DNA from: Acididesulfobacillus acetoxydans
GTDB lineage: Bacteria; Bacillota; Desulfitobacteriia; Desulfitobacteriales; Desulfitobacteriaceae
Strand: one strand, 5' to 3'
Assembly: GCF_900016645.1 (NCBI RefSeq)
Contig: NZ_CDGJ01000110.1
DNA: 64,000 nt
Of the stretch, positions 42,013 to 50,762 are shown piece after piece. The notes under the pieces are model-generated. The model searched no databases. It was given only the letters and a program-made list of their open reading frames with translations, and was not told where the DNA came from. Both the position numbers and the translations under genes were made by a program. Positions within the stretch are counted from its first letter, which is position 1. Each line of letters starts with the position of its first letter.

Positions 42013-43803
42013 TTAGCCGCCAGCCGCCGGGACCATGTCCCTGTCAGCCTGTTGAGCTTTTTCGGCCCGAACCCGGGCACTGTAATAAACCAGACAGCGC
42101 CCCAGGCCATAGGCCGCGAATACCACAACCAGTCCGATAACAGTCAGCGCGGCTCCCCCCGACCAATCAAAATTGTCAAATTTCGATTGAATTAATACCG
42201 AAAACGTCGGCTGCCCCGGAGGGTAAAGCAACGACGAAGCCGGCAGTTCAAACATAACCCCCGTAAACGTCATGAAAAACGTTGAAATGGCCGTCCCCCG
42301 TACCAAAGGGAGGACGATTTTCCTGATAACGGTGCGGTTCCGGGCCCCAAAGGATTCTGCCGCCTTGAGAATGTTGGCGGGCAGCTGACTCATGGCTCCG
42401 ACCTCCAGCCTGATGGCATAAGGGAGGCTGGAGGCGATGTAGGCCATGGCCAGACATACGGGCGTCCCGTACAAAACCAGATGAATGGGAATGAGCCAAA
42501 CCGCGTTCCAGGCAAAAATGAAAGACGCCGCCAAGACAATACCCGGCACAGCGATTACCGACATGGTCAAAATGTTCAACAGGCGGCTCAGCCTCGAGTC
42601 CTTAAACGACATCTGAAAACCTACCACCAGGGCCATGGACATCGTGAGGAAAGCCGTGACCAGGGAATATTCAAGCGAACGCCCCAACGCCTGCCAGCCG
42701 TCCCCCCCCAGACGCAAAGCCCGGAAGTAGTGACTCAAGGTCCAATTGCCTGCGCTCATTCCTCCGCTCCACGTCTTCCAAAGAGAGGCGCAGAGCGTCG
42801 CCCCCAAAGGCAAAAAGAGGGCAACGAAAAGCAGTGCGGCTACCCCGACCGCCATACTCCGGCGGTTGCTGCCCCCGGCCGGATCCCTGCTTGCCGCCGA
42901 GGAAAGCGTATTGTAATTTCTCTTTTTCAGCCACCAAAACTGAAGCACGATGGCGGCGGCTGTCACGAGCACCACTACCATAGACATGCCCGCGGCCGCC
43001 GGGTAATTGACCGGGGCTTCACTGAGCGAGGCATAAATCTGGTAGGTCGCCATCGGGATGTGGGCCTGCGGGGTAATGGCCGCGGCAATCCCGAAGTCCC
43101 CGAACCCCTCGGCAAAAGCGATCGACCCCCCGGCCAGCCACGCCGGAGTCAAGAGCGGTAAAATAATCTTGGTCATGATTTGCCGGCGGCCGGCACCGGC
43201 TGCGCGTCCTGCTTGCACCAGATCCTGGTTGATGTGCAGCAAGGCCTCCTGCATACCAAAATGCACATAAGGAAAATAGCGCAGGCCCATGATTAAAACT
43301 AAGCCGAAACGGGTAAAAAACCAAGCAGACCAACCGTTAGGCAGGCCGGTCAACTGCGCTAAAATACCTTTATCCTGCATGAGTATAACCCAGCCTTGGG
43401 CAATGACATAGGACGGGACAAAAAACACTACCCAGATGAAGGCATCCAGAACCACTCCTACCTTCCGCGGCACTCGGGCCAGAGCCAGAGCGCTAAAGGA
43501 ACCCAGGGCAATGGCCAGAACGGCCTCGGCCAAGCCGATAGATAACGAATTGACCAGCGCCTCCAGGTTCAGTTTGCTCCCAAATACGCTCCGCAACGGC
43601 GCTAAAGAAGGGAGCAGGCTCATAGGTTTGCTGAAGAGGTGGGGCAAAAGAGCCTGCCCCAAAAGCGTCGCTAAAGGATAGGCTATTAAAACCACGAGGA
43701 GTATGGCCCCAGGCACGTCCCCGGCACCGGATCCCCAGTGCCGAAGACGTGAACCGATATGCTCTGCCTTGGTATGTTCCGCCTTATTGGACGATGTTAT
43801 CAT
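42013..43803 (-). CDS. ABC transporter permease, FbpB-like, two permease domains
   Basis: A 596-residue membrane protein with twelve helices; each half carries an EAA loop (AGRAAGAGRRQIMTKIILPLL and AAESFGARNRTVIRKIVLPL), so one chain replaces the usual dimer. This is typical for ferric-iron and 2-aminoethylphosphonate importers. The start overlaps the binding-protein stop by 20 bases. The basic, polar N-terminus is short. Confidence 0.87.
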   Translation of the reverse strand: MITSSNKAEHTKAEHIGSRLRHWGSGAGDVPGAILLVVLIAYPLATLLGQALLPHLFSKPMSLLPSLAPLRSVFGSKLNLEALVNSLSIGLAEAVLAIALGSFSALALARVPRKVGVVLDAFIWVVFFVPSYVIAQGWVILMQDKGILAQLTGLPNGWSAWFFTRFGLVLIMGLRYFPYVHFGMQEALLHINQDLVQAGRAAGAGRRQIMTKIILPLLTPAWLAGGSIAFAEGFGDFGIAAAITPQAHIPMATYQIYASLSEAPVNYPAAAGMSMVVVLVTAAAIVLQFWWLKKRNYNTLSSAASRDPAGGSNRRSMAVGVAALLFVALFLPLGATLCASLWKTWSGGMSAGNWTLSHYFRALRLGGDGWQALGRSLEYSLVTAFLTMSMALVVGFQMSFKDSRLSRLLNILTMSVIAVPGIVLAASFIFAWNAVWLIPIHLVLYGTPVCLAMAYIASSLPYAIRLEVGAMSQLPANILKAAESFGARNRTVIRKIVLPLVRGTAISTFFMTFTGVMFELPASSLLYPPGQPTFSVLIQSKFDNFDWSGGAALTVIGLVVVFAAYGLGRCLVYYSARVRAEKAQQADRDMVPAAGG

Positions 43804-44863
43804 GGAACCACTTCTTCAAACTGTTTTCATCTTTCGCTGCCTTGATGGGATCGACTTTAACCCAGTTGATCCCGCTCTGCTGCCGGGCCGGATTCGGTTG
43901 GATACCGTTAATCACAGGGTTAAAATAGGAGTCCCCTCCCCCGTTTTTCACGTCGGCCATGACTTTTTGCCCGGCGGGAGATAGCACGTATTCTACAAAC
44001 TGTTTGGCCGCAGCCATATCGGGAGCATTTTTGTTAATGGCAATCACACCCGGCAGGGTGAATACTCCCGACGAAGGATAGATGATTTTAATGGGGTCTC
44101 CCTTGACCTCTGCCGCTGCCAGGGCGGAATCCTGAATCGTCACAGCCTTGACCTGACCGGCGAGAAGTGCCTTGAGCGTGTTGTCATTGGTCGGGAAAAC
44201 CCTTAAACCGTTGGCCTTGAGGTCTTGAAAATACTGCTTACCCTGCGCAGTCCCCATGATATCCATGATACCGGCCACGTAAGGGTAGGTGGGACCGGAG
44301 ATGCTGGGGTCATTCATCGCCAGGGAATTCTTGAAGACCGGAGTCAAGAGGTCGCGCCAATCCTTGGGATATTGGTCCGGGGACAGCAGTTTGGTATTGA
44401 CCCCGATCGCAGCCGCCGCCGTCACTGACGCGGGATAATAGGCTTTGTCCGCCGGAACCAGGGACTGCCCCAAAGCTGTCAAATTGCTTACATCCTTGGG
44501 GGTCCAGTTCTGCAGCAGCATGCCTTCATTGTCCAAACCTTGCATGGTTGAATCCCCGTCAAACCAGGCGACATCCCAGTGGGGATTGGAGCGCTCGGCA
44601 TCGATCTTGGCCACAATTTTTCCGGTAGAGTCGTCTACCAGCTTGACCTGGATCCCTGTCTTCGCTTGGAAAGCCTTAGCCATCGCGCTGTCATAGCCCT
44701 GAGCCGAATAGAACACCAATTGTTTCGCCGGCGCGGCCGACGCAGGGGCCGCGGAGCCGGTAGAAGTGCCGCAGCCCGTCACTGTGGCTGCCACAATCAC
44801 CGAGATGATAACCAGCAGGGGTAGAATCCTGGCGTAAGGTCTCTTTCTGTTCACCTGTCTCAA
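43784..44863 (-). CDS. ABC substrate-binding lipoprotein, Fe(III)/phosphonate type
   Basis: A 359-residue lipoprotein with signal peptide and lipobox VTGC near residue 28, then a class-D binding protein (LVFYSAQGYDSAMAKAFQAKTGI, WDVAWFDGDSTMQGL). The fold is that of FbpA/AfuA and PhnS proteins. Tyrosine residues that bind ferric iron in FbpA are not obvious, so phosphonate or another anion remains possible. The TTG start has GGGAGG seven bases upstream. It is first in the operon and lies opposite the arsR-like gene. Confidence 0.85.
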   Translation of the reverse strand: MRQVNRKRPYARILPLLVIISVIVAATVTGCGTSTGSAAPASAAPAKQLVFYSAQGYDSAMAKAFQAKTGIQVKLVDDSTGKIVAKIDAERSNPHWDVAWFDGDSTMQGLDNEGMLLQNWTPKDVSNLTALGQSLVPADKAYYPASVTAAAAIGVNTKLLSPDQYPKDWRDLLTPVFKNSLAMNDPSISGPTYPYVAGIMDIMGTAQGKQYFQDLKANGLRVFPTNDNTLKALLAGQVKAVTIQDSALAAAEVKGDPIKIIYPSSGVFTLPGVIAINKNAPDMAAAKQFVEYVLSPAGQKVMADVKNGGGDSYFNPVINGIQPNPARQQSGINWVKVDPIKAAKDENSLKKWFHDNIVQ

Positions 44864-45020
44864 GAATAAACCTCCCTTTCAAAAACTTTAAATCAGCTCC
44901 AGAACATGATAGCACTGAAGTGTAAAGGCTGATTTCCGGTTCTGTTAAGGTTCTTGCCGTCGAGCGTAAACCGTGTGTAATATTTTCTCCGTGATTTATC
45001 TTTGAGCATAATAATTTTAC

Positions 45021-45048
45021 TTGCAAACATTCAAGTAAATGTTATAAT
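45021..45048 (+). promoter_or_regulatory. Promoter and ArsR-type operator of the arsR-CDF operon
   Basis: TTGCAA, 16 bases, TATAAT form the promoter. Between the boxes AACATT (45026) and AATGTT (45038) form a perfect inverted repeat around CAAGTA, the usual position and type of an ArsR/SmtB operator. The start codon is about 100 bases downstream. The rest of the 44864-45145 gap should hold the divergent ABC promoter but shows no clear match. Confidence 0.75.
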
Positions 45049-45145
45049 AAAAGCGGGCAGTGACCCGTCGTTCTAACCCGGTTCTTGCCATATGATTTCT
45101 ACCCGCAACAATTTCTAATAGCCTGGTAAATAAGGGGGCACGCAG

Positions 45146-45526
45146 ATGACGAGTTTCGACCACCCGGCCTGTGACACGCCTTGCCATACTCCGCAACGCC
45201 TGGCGGAACTGCGCCGGGCAATCAGCCTGACTGACGGTGTAACCCCGATCTTTAAAGCCCTGGCCGATGAAACCCGCGTCAAGATTATCTACGCTTTGCT
45301 GCAGGAACCGGACCTCTGCGTCTGCGATGTGGCACTCATCACTTCTCTCACCGCGGCAGCCGCTTCCCATCATCTGCGGCTGCTGAAAAACATGGGCCTC
45401 GCCCGTTCACGCCGCGAAGGCAAGTCGGTCCACTACTCCCTCAGCGACGAGCATGTACGCCTAATTTTGGAAAAGGCCCTGGAACACAGTGCCCATCTGA
45501 GGGCTGAACAGCCCCGAGCCTACTGA
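45146..45526 (+). CDS. ArsR/SmtB-family metal-responsive repressor
   Basis: A 126-residue winged-helix repressor. Two metal sites are visible: the alpha-3 ELCVCD-type motif (Cys58-Val-Cys60, with N-terminal Cys9 and Cys13), as in CadC, and the alpha-5 site Asp101-x-His103-x10-His114-x2-His117, exactly the CzrA/SmtB pattern. It should sense zinc and possibly cadmium/lead and release its operator when loaded. The next gene encodes a CDF exporter, which gives the physiological output. Confidence 0.92.
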   Translation: MTSFDHPACDTPCHTPQRLAELRRAISLTDGVTPIFKALADETRVKIIYALLQEPDLCVCDVALITSLTAAAASHHLRLLKNMGLARSRREGKSVHYSLSDEHVRLILEKALEHSAHLRAEQPRAY

Positions 45527-45546
45527 CCAAAAATCTCAGCCGCATG

Positions 45547-45585
45547 CCCCTGGCTTTAACCGCTTTAACCGGCTTGAGCCAGGGG
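45547..45585 (+). promoter_or_regulatory. Stem-loop between arsR-like and CDF genes
   Basis: CCCCTGGCT and AGCCAGGGG pair across 21 bases, 20 bases after the repressor stop. No T-run follows at once; it may attenuate or protect the transcript. Confidence 0.6.
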
Positions 45586-45681
45586 GAGATTCAGAGTCTC
45601 CGGTTTCGGATTCCTACTCTTATTTTCATTTTTGTTCTTATTCTTTTCCTGATTCTTAATGAGAGAGGGAGGTGCTTTGAC

Positions 45682-46722
45682 ATGTCTGAAGGCAAAATGA
45701 TTGCAACAGCGCCTGATCATAAAGATGATTATAAGCATGATCATGAGCACAGTCACAACCACGAGGACGGCCACAGCCATAAGCACGGGGGACTGGGCGG
45801 GCACGTGCACGCGAGCGGAGATCGACTGAAATGGGCTTTTTGGGCTACCATGATCATCCTGGCCGTCGAAGTCATCGGCGGCAGCCTGGCCAACAGCCTG
45901 GCCCTTCTCAGCGATGCCGGCCACGTCCTCACAGATGTCGCGGCTTTGGGCCTGGCCTGGTTCGCCGCTGTTCAGGCGCAGAAATCTCCGACCCTAAAGC
46001 ACACTTTTGGCTATCACCGCACAGGCATCCTGGCGGCTCTGGCCAATTCCGTGACCCTGATCGTCATCGCGCTCATCATCCTGATTGAGGCTTTCCACCG
46101 CCTGCAACATCCGGAACCCGTACAAAGCACGATTATGTACATCAGCGCCGGAGTCGGTATCCTGGTCAATTTAGGCATTGCCCTGGGCTTCCGCGGAGGC
46201 GAGGGTAACCTGAACATCCGTTCCGCTCTGCTGCACGTCCTGGGAGATGCGGCCGCCTCGGCCGGAGTAATCTTGGGTGGGGTAGTCATGCAGGTGACGC
46301 ATTGGTACATTATCGACCCCATCCTCTCTGTACTCATCGCTTTCCTGGTCGCTTGGGGGGCCTGGAGAATTGTAAAGGAAACCCTGCACATCCTCATGGA
46401 GGGAACACCCGTCGATTTTCAAGCGGAGCCGCTCTTGGCCTTCGTCAAAACCCTCCCCGGAGTTTGCAGTCTGCATGACCTGCATGTCTGGAGTGTCACG
46501 CCGGAACGGGTAGCCCTCAGCTGCCACCTGGTCATAGAGCCCAACAGCTCCCTCTCCGCAGGCCTGAGTTTAATCGATGAGATAAAGGCCTATCTTCGGC
46601 AAACCTTTAACATCTCCCACGCCACCATCGAATTGGAAACCGCCCAGTGTCCCTGCACTTCCCTGCTCTGCCAGGATAAACTCTGGAAAGGATCTGAGGA
46701 CGATCAGGGACATGCGCACTGA
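45682..46722 (+). CDS. czcD: CDF-family zinc/cadmium exporter (CzcD/ZitB-like)
   Basis: A 346-residue cation diffusion facilitator. The His-rich N-terminus (HDHEHSHNHEDGHSHKH) is followed by six membrane helices with metal-site residues in LLSDAGHVLTDVAAL and LHVLGDAAASAG (HxxxD type), and a cytoplasmic domain. It exports zinc or cadmium in exchange for protons. The ATG at 45682 has GGGAGG upstream; the frame is open earlier but without a signal. It is controlled by the repressor encoded directly before it. Confidence 0.93.
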   Translation: MSEGKMIATAPDHKDDYKHDHEHSHNHEDGHSHKHGGLGGHVHASGDRLKWAFWATMIILAVEVIGGSLANSLALLSDAGHVLTDVAALGLAWFAAVQAQKSPTLKHTFGYHRTGILAALANSVTLIVIALIILIEAFHRLQHPEPVQSTIMYISAGVGILVNLGIALGFRGGEGNLNIRSALLHVLGDAAASAGVILGGVVMQVTHWYIIDPILSVLIAFLVAWGAWRIVKETLHILMEGTPVDFQAEPLLAFVKTLPGVCSLHDLHVWSVTPERVALSCHLVIEPNSSLSAGLSLIDEIKAYLRQTFNISHATIELETAQCPCTSLLCQDKLWKGSEDDQGHAH

Positions 46723-46781
46723 CCATCATCCGTTTAAATGGACTGCCCGCCAATGAAACCAGTCACTTCCGCATGAGCTCC

Positions 46782-47357
46782 CTAAACACCTTCGAACACT
46801 AACTTGAGATCGATCGCAAAATCTGGGAAAATAGACACCTTTACTTCATCGTCCTCAGTATATACCTCGATTCTTCCGTATCTCCCGTCCCCTTGTAAAA
46901 TAAATGCATTTACGAGTTTCGTGTCTGGTTCCACAATCCAATATTCTTTAACTCCAAAACTTTCGTAAGCATTGAACTTTAACAGCTTATCGGTTTTTGC
47001 TGTAGATGGTGAAAGTATTTCAATGACCATTTCGGGTACGCCACAAAAACCCGTTTTACTCAACTTGTCTTTATCACAAATAATCGTCAAATCCGGCTGA
47101 TAAACTTCGGTTGTATCTTCATCTTTTGTGTCCAAGTTTGATAAACGCAAGTCAAACGGTGACGCAAATACTTGGCAAGGCTTATGAAGCAAGTAATTAG
47201 AGAACTGTCTAAGCAATTCTCTTGATACACTTTGATGCTGCCAAATGGGAGCTACCTGCATATAAGGCACTCCGTCGATAATCTCCCATCTGTCCCCTTC
47301 CGGCCACGTTAGATAATCCGCATAGGTATATTTTCTCTTCGCTTCCGGTATAGGCAT
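46782..47357 (-). CDS. Uma2-family (DUF820) putative restriction-fold nuclease
   Basis: A 191-residue Uma2 protein with the PD-(D/E)xK-like core: EIIDGVPYMQVAP, VYQPDLTIICDKD (catalytic Asp) and EMVIEILSPSTAKTDKL (E-x-L). Such proteins are common in cyanobacteria and Firmicutes and tied to mobile DNA; the substrate is unknown. The gene is less GC-rich than its neighbours and uses different codons, a sign of transfer. The ATG at 47357 is chosen over a GTG that touches the ribosome site. Confidence 0.85.
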   Translation of the reverse strand: MPIPEAKRKYTYADYLTWPEGDRWEIIDGVPYMQVAPIWQHQSVSRELLRQFSNYLLHKPCQVFASPFDLRLSNLDTKDEDTTEVYQPDLTIICDKDKLSKTGFCGVPEMVIEILSPSTAKTDKLLKFNAYESFGVKEYWIVEPDTKLVNAFILQGDGRYGRIEVYTEDDEVKVSIFPDFAIDLKLVFEGV

Positions 47358-47510
47358 AAACCCACACACTTCCCTGCACTAAATATTATTCCACATTCTT
47401 CCGTTAATTTTCGGCTAGGTTTCACCCCATCCATTCATGACCAATTTTAGCGCACTTTTAGCCTGCTTACAAGCTACCTTTAGGGCTTGTGAAAGATGCT
47501 TTTGTTTTCG

Positions 47511-47551
47511 CAAAAGAAAACATCTACGGATAGAACTTCTGTCCGTAGATG
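47511..47551 (-). terminator. Intrinsic terminator of tRNA-Glu
   Basis: CATCTACGGA and TCCGTAGATG form a perfect 10-bp stem with an 11-base loop; on the minus strand TTTTCTTTT follows. It begins 10 bases after the tRNA 3' end. Confidence 0.9.
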
Positions 47552-47560
47552 GTATTTTTC

Positions 47561-47636
47561 TGGTAGCCCCAAGGGGATTCGAACCCCTGTTTCTGCCGTG
47601 AGAGGGCAGCGTCTTAGGCCTCTTGACCATGGGGCC
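47561..47636 (-). tRNA. tRNA-Glu (anticodon CTC)
   Basis: Minus strand, 76 bases with an encoded CCA. The T-arm GGTTCGAATCC, anticodon stem CTGCC/GGCAG with loop CTCTCAC (anticodon CTC) and an acceptor stem of six Watson-Crick pairs plus one G-T pair are complete. It is followed by its own terminator. It lies 300 bases downstream of gltX, whose product charges it; Glu-tRNA also feeds hemA. Confidence 0.95.
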
Positions 47637-47654
47637 AAACTACAACCTTATACA

Positions 47655-47682
47655 ATTATACACGAATCTGCTAAAAACACAA
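47655..47682 (-). promoter_or_regulatory. Promoter of tRNA-Glu
   Basis: Minus strand TTGTGT, 16 bases, TATAAT, ending 18 bases before the tRNA 5' end. From 47683 to 47939 I see no gene or clear RNA element. Confidence 0.7.
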
Positions 47683-47939
47683 ACCCGCCGCCCCATCACC
47701 CAGCTTCAATGATTACGCCCGGGTCGAGGCCGACTGCGGTCTATGGGCCACGACATGCAACCTCAAACGTCATCCCGGCATCATCATCAGCCCGCGACCG
47801 ACGCCGTTCTTTCACGAGTTGGGGAACCCAACCTCCACGCCCATGCAAGACTTTATGTTATACTTTATATTCGCCAAAGGCAATGCCCGCAAACATCCGT
47901 TATCTTATCATTAGCGGCACTTTTCGCCGTTTACCTGCC

Positions 47940-49430
47940 TTAGGTTTCCTTTTTCTCAGCATTATACAATCTAGTGAATTTAACCGCCTGTTCAAGACGG
48001 TCCAGGCATCTCTCCCGACCCAGCACACCCATGACTTCAAACAAACCGGGGCTCACGGTGCGCCCCGTCAGGGCAAGTCTGGTCGGGTGAATAAGTTGCC
48101 CACCCTTGATGGCTAATTCCGCGATCAAGTCGCGATAAGCCCGCTCCGTATTTTCCGCCGTGAAGACCTCAACCTCGGCCAAGCGCTCTCTCCCTTGGGC
48201 GAGCAGATCAGCCGCGCCCGGCCGACCGAAGTATTTCTCTTTGCCTTTTTCCTCATATCCTTCGATATCCCGGAAAAAGTAGCGACTGGCCTCCGCCAGC
48301 TCCTTCAGAGTCTTCACCCGGTCCCTGACAGTCCGGAGAACAGATAAGATGTAGCCATGGTTTTGTTCCGCCTCGAATGGGGACAGGATCCCTTCCTCAA
48401 GGAGAAAGGGCACTGCCTGGAGTGCCAGCTTCTCTAAGTCACAATCCGTAATGTAGCGGCCGTTGAGCCAGAACAACTTCTGTAAATCGTATATGGCCGC
48501 TGTCTTAGAAACCTTCTCCAGGGAAAACGACGGAACAACCTCCGCCGGAGATATGATCTCCCCTTGCTCTTCGGCCGGAGACCAACCGAGAAGTGTCAAA
48601 TAATTAGCCACGGCTTCCGGCAAGCAGCCCATCTCTTTGAATTCGCTGACCGAAGTCGCTCCGTGTCGCTTGCTCAGCTTGCTCCGGTCAGGTGCCAGGA
48701 TCATAGACAAATGGGCAAATTGGGGAATTTCGTAAGCCAAAGCCTCATAAATCAGCTGTTGCTTAGGGGTATTGGGCAAATGTTCCTCAGCTCTGATGAC
48801 ATGGCTGATCCGCATGGCATGATCATCCACCACACAGGCAAAATTGTAGGCCGGCAAACCGTTCGATTTTACGATAATGAAGTCATCGAACTGGTCCCGG
48901 GGAAAACTGACGGTCCCGCGTATCATATCCTTTACCAAGATCCGATCGCACTCCGGCACTTTGAGGCGAATAACCGGTTTCAGCCCCTGCTCCAGTCTCC
49001 CCCGAACTTCACTGGCAGCCAGAGAACGGCATTTGCCGCTGTAGAGAAGAGGCAAACCTTCCCGGCGCCGCACCTCGCGTTCCGCCGCCAGTTCCTCCTC
49101 GCTGCAAAAGCAATAATAGGCTTTGCCTTCTTCAACTAGGGCTTTGGCTGCGGCAGTATAGAATTCCTGCCGCTGTGATTGGTAATATGGCCCGTAATCT
49201 CCCCCCTTTTCCGGCCCTTCGTCCCAATCCACTCCCAACCAGCGCAGGCTGCCGAGAATTTGCGCAACCGAATCTTCTTTCATTCGGTTGCTGTCTGTAT
49301 CTTCGATGCGAAGAACCAGTTTACCCCTGTTGTGGCGCGCAAAGAGCCAATTGAATAGCGCCGTCCTGGCCCCACCTATGTGCAAATAGCCCGTGGGGCT
49401 GGGCGCAAAACGCACCCTTACTTCTTCCAT
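47940..49430 (-). CDS. gltX: Glutamyl-tRNA synthetase
   Basis: A 496-residue class I synthetase. The HIGH motif is in PSPTGYLHIGGAR, the KMSKS-like motif is SKLSKRHG, and the Rossmann and helical anticodon-binding domains are of normal length. It charges tRNA-Glu encoded just downstream. The ATG has AGGAGAT upstream. No cysS or gatCAB genes are adjacent. Confidence 0.96.
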   Translation of the reverse strand: MEEVRVRFAPSPTGYLHIGGARTALFNWLFARHNRGKLVLRIEDTDSNRMKEDSVAQILGSLRWLGVDWDEGPEKGGDYGPYYQSQRQEFYTAAAKALVEEGKAYYCFCSEEELAAEREVRRREGLPLLYSGKCRSLAASEVRGRLEQGLKPVIRLKVPECDRILVKDMIRGTVSFPRDQFDDFIIVKSNGLPAYNFACVVDDHAMRISHVIRAEEHLPNTPKQQLIYEALAYEIPQFAHLSMILAPDRSKLSKRHGATSVSEFKEMGCLPEAVANYLTLLGWSPAEEQGEIISPAEVVPSFSLEKVSKTAAIYDLQKLFWLNGRYITDCDLEKLALQAVPFLLEEGILSPFEAEQNHGYILSVLRTVRDRVKTLKELAEASRYFFRDIEGYEEKGKEKYFGRPGAADLLAQGRERLAEVEVFTAENTERAYRDLIAELAIKGGQLIHPTRLALTGRTVSPGLFEVMGVLGRERCLDRLEQAVKFTRLYNAEKKET

Positions 49431-49575
49431 AAAAATCTCCTCGAATATCTAATATCTAAGCCTGATTGGTCCTATTTTGCGAATTGCTTACATAAGGGCA
49501 AGTACAATCTCACTCTTTCTTCACGCTCCGCATGGCTAACCCCTTGGCGATCACCGATCGCACCACGGCGGAGCA

Positions 49576-49983
49576 TCAGCCACCGGCCGGATTCTTGGTA
49601 AGGCATTCATGCCCGGTGTTCGCCCCGGTATGTTTCTGAATATCCTCCAACGTAGAACAGCATTGAACCTCCGCCACATGGTGGAGAATTTCCTCTTCGG
49701 TCACATTCAGACAATAGCAAATCGGAACCGGGGGCGTGATTTCCTTGAACCATATTTTGTTTTTTAGCCGGTCCTGTGTGTAAACTCTGCCTTCAGCCTG
49801 GAAGTAGGCAACCTCACACTTCGGGTTACGGCAGAGAAAATATTGTTCCTCGTCCGCGGGCAGCTCGATTTCCGGCAACACCTGATGAACGACCGTAGTC
49901 TTGCGCACCCGTTGACCCGGTGCGCCACAGGTCGGACATCCGGCGCCAGCCGGTACCGTCGACTTCGTAAGATTAAGTTGCAT
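49576..49983 (-). CDS. CopZ-like N-terminal module: zinc plus [2Fe-2S] protein
   Basis: A 135-residue protein with an N-terminal zinc part (Cys16, Cys19, Cys51, Cys56) and a BFD-like [2Fe-2S] part (CYCLNVTEEEI with Cys89 and Cys91, then CCSTLEDIQKHTGANTG and Cys127). This is the same order as the N-terminal region of the Archaeoglobus CopZ copper chaperone, but the C-terminal HMA domain is missing. Copper or redox delivery is a reasonable guess. The ATG at 49983 follows AAAGGGG. It is divergent from a Cys-rich mini-protein gene. Confidence 0.82.
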   Translation of the reverse strand: MQLNLTKSTVPAGAGCPTCGAPGQRVRKTTVVHQVLPEIELPADEEQYFLCRNPKCEVAYFQAEGRVYTQDRLKNKIWFKEITPPVPICYCLNVTEEEILHHVAEVQCCSTLEDIQKHTGANTGHECLTKNPAGG

Positions 49984-50040
49984 CTGAACCCCTTTCTCCA
50001 CAAACTACCTTGTCAGAACATTTGGGTAATCCCTTTTGAC

Positions 50041-50056
50041 TGTGATCTGTATCACA
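50041..50056. promoter_or_regulatory. CRP/FNR-family consensus palindrome
   Basis: TGTGATCTGTATCACA matches the CRP consensus TGTGA-N6-TCACA exactly. It sits between the divergent CopZ-like gene and the Cys-rich gene. A regulator of the CRP/FNR family is the likely reader; none is encoded in the window. Confidence 0.65.
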
Positions 50057-50088
50057 CACTAAGTCATAACTTGCTGCTAATATATAGT

Positions 50089-50144
50089 AACCACTTTACA
50101 GAAACCACTCTACCATAACCACTCTAGCGCAACCACTTTGGCTA
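50089..50144 (+). repeat. 14-nt tandem repeat, four copies
   Basis: AACCACTTT or AACCACTCT starts at 50089, 50103, 50117 and 50131, an exact 14-base period; the five bases after each core vary. The array lies between the CRP-type site and the ribosome site of the Cys-rich gene. Confidence 0.9.
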
Positions 50145-50230
50145 ACTTTCATGCGGAGGCACTCGGCCGCCACATGAAATACAACCGTTCGGCAGCAAAC
50201 GGCAAAATTTTTAAGAGGGAGGCAGAAATC

Positions 50231-50428
50231 ATGCTCGAACCTGACCATTCGATCGTCTGCAGCGCCTGTGACATCTGCCACCAAGAAAAACCTGCGGAAC
50301 TGATGTGCACCTTTGTCGTTGAAGGAGAACCCGCAGAAAAAATCGAGAAAACCTGTTGGTGCGTCTGCGAGGATTGTCTGCCCGTCCTCGAAAAGGTTAA
50401 TGCCTATTATGAGGATGCCGTCCGCTGA
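50231..50428 (+). CDS. Cysteine-rich mini-protein (65 aa), unknown
   Basis: The ATG at 50231 has GGGAGG upstream; the frame is open earlier through the repeat array, which is not protein-like. The product has eight cysteines in 65 residues: CSACDIC at 10-16, Cys26, and CWCVCEDC at 42-49. It probably binds zinc or an Fe-S cluster. I do not recognise a family. It is divergent from the CopZ-like gene across a CRP-type site and is followed by a 28-nt repeat array. Confidence 0.75.
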   Translation: MLEPDHSIVCSACDICHQEKPAELMCTFVVEGEPAEKIEKTCWCVCEDCLPVLEKVNAYYEDAVR

Positions 50429-50519
50429 GAGGTGACTCCGCGCCTTGACATCCCGGGTAAAGGAAGACAGTGGTGCGGAAAAGCGCATCGCTGTCTCTAC
50501 ATTCCTGCCCGGGCACTGC

Positions 50520-50659
50520 GGTTATGACCCGTACCTGGCTGCTCCGGTATTATAACCTGCACCTGGGCGCCCCGGCGTTACGACCGTGCCTGGGCACCCC
50601 CAGTATTGTGACCCGTACCTGGCCGCTCCGGTATTATGACCTGTTCCGGGCCACCCTTG
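50520..50659. repeat. 28-nt tandem array, five copies
   Basis: The anchor ATGACC (or ATAACC, ACGACC, GTGACC) occurs at 50524, 50552, 50580, 50608 and 50636, an exact 28-base period; the units read roughly GGTATTATGACC then CGTACCTGGCCGCTCC. A partial sixth copy precedes it near 50505. There are no spacers, so it is not a CRISPR array. It fills the 334-base gap between two convergent genes. Confidence 0.9.
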
Positions 50660-50762
50660 TCGTATGAGTCGTTTGACGGGGGGGCGCCTGATCTCGTCTT
50701 ATGAACAGAGCCTCGGCACACAGATCTTGCGACCCTGTTCACGGTCCCAGCCTGGTTTTCCC

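Noticed and set aside
50500..50660. Possible CRISPR array because of regular 28-base repeats
   Set aside because: The units are directly contiguous, with no unique spacers, and no cas genes lie nearby.
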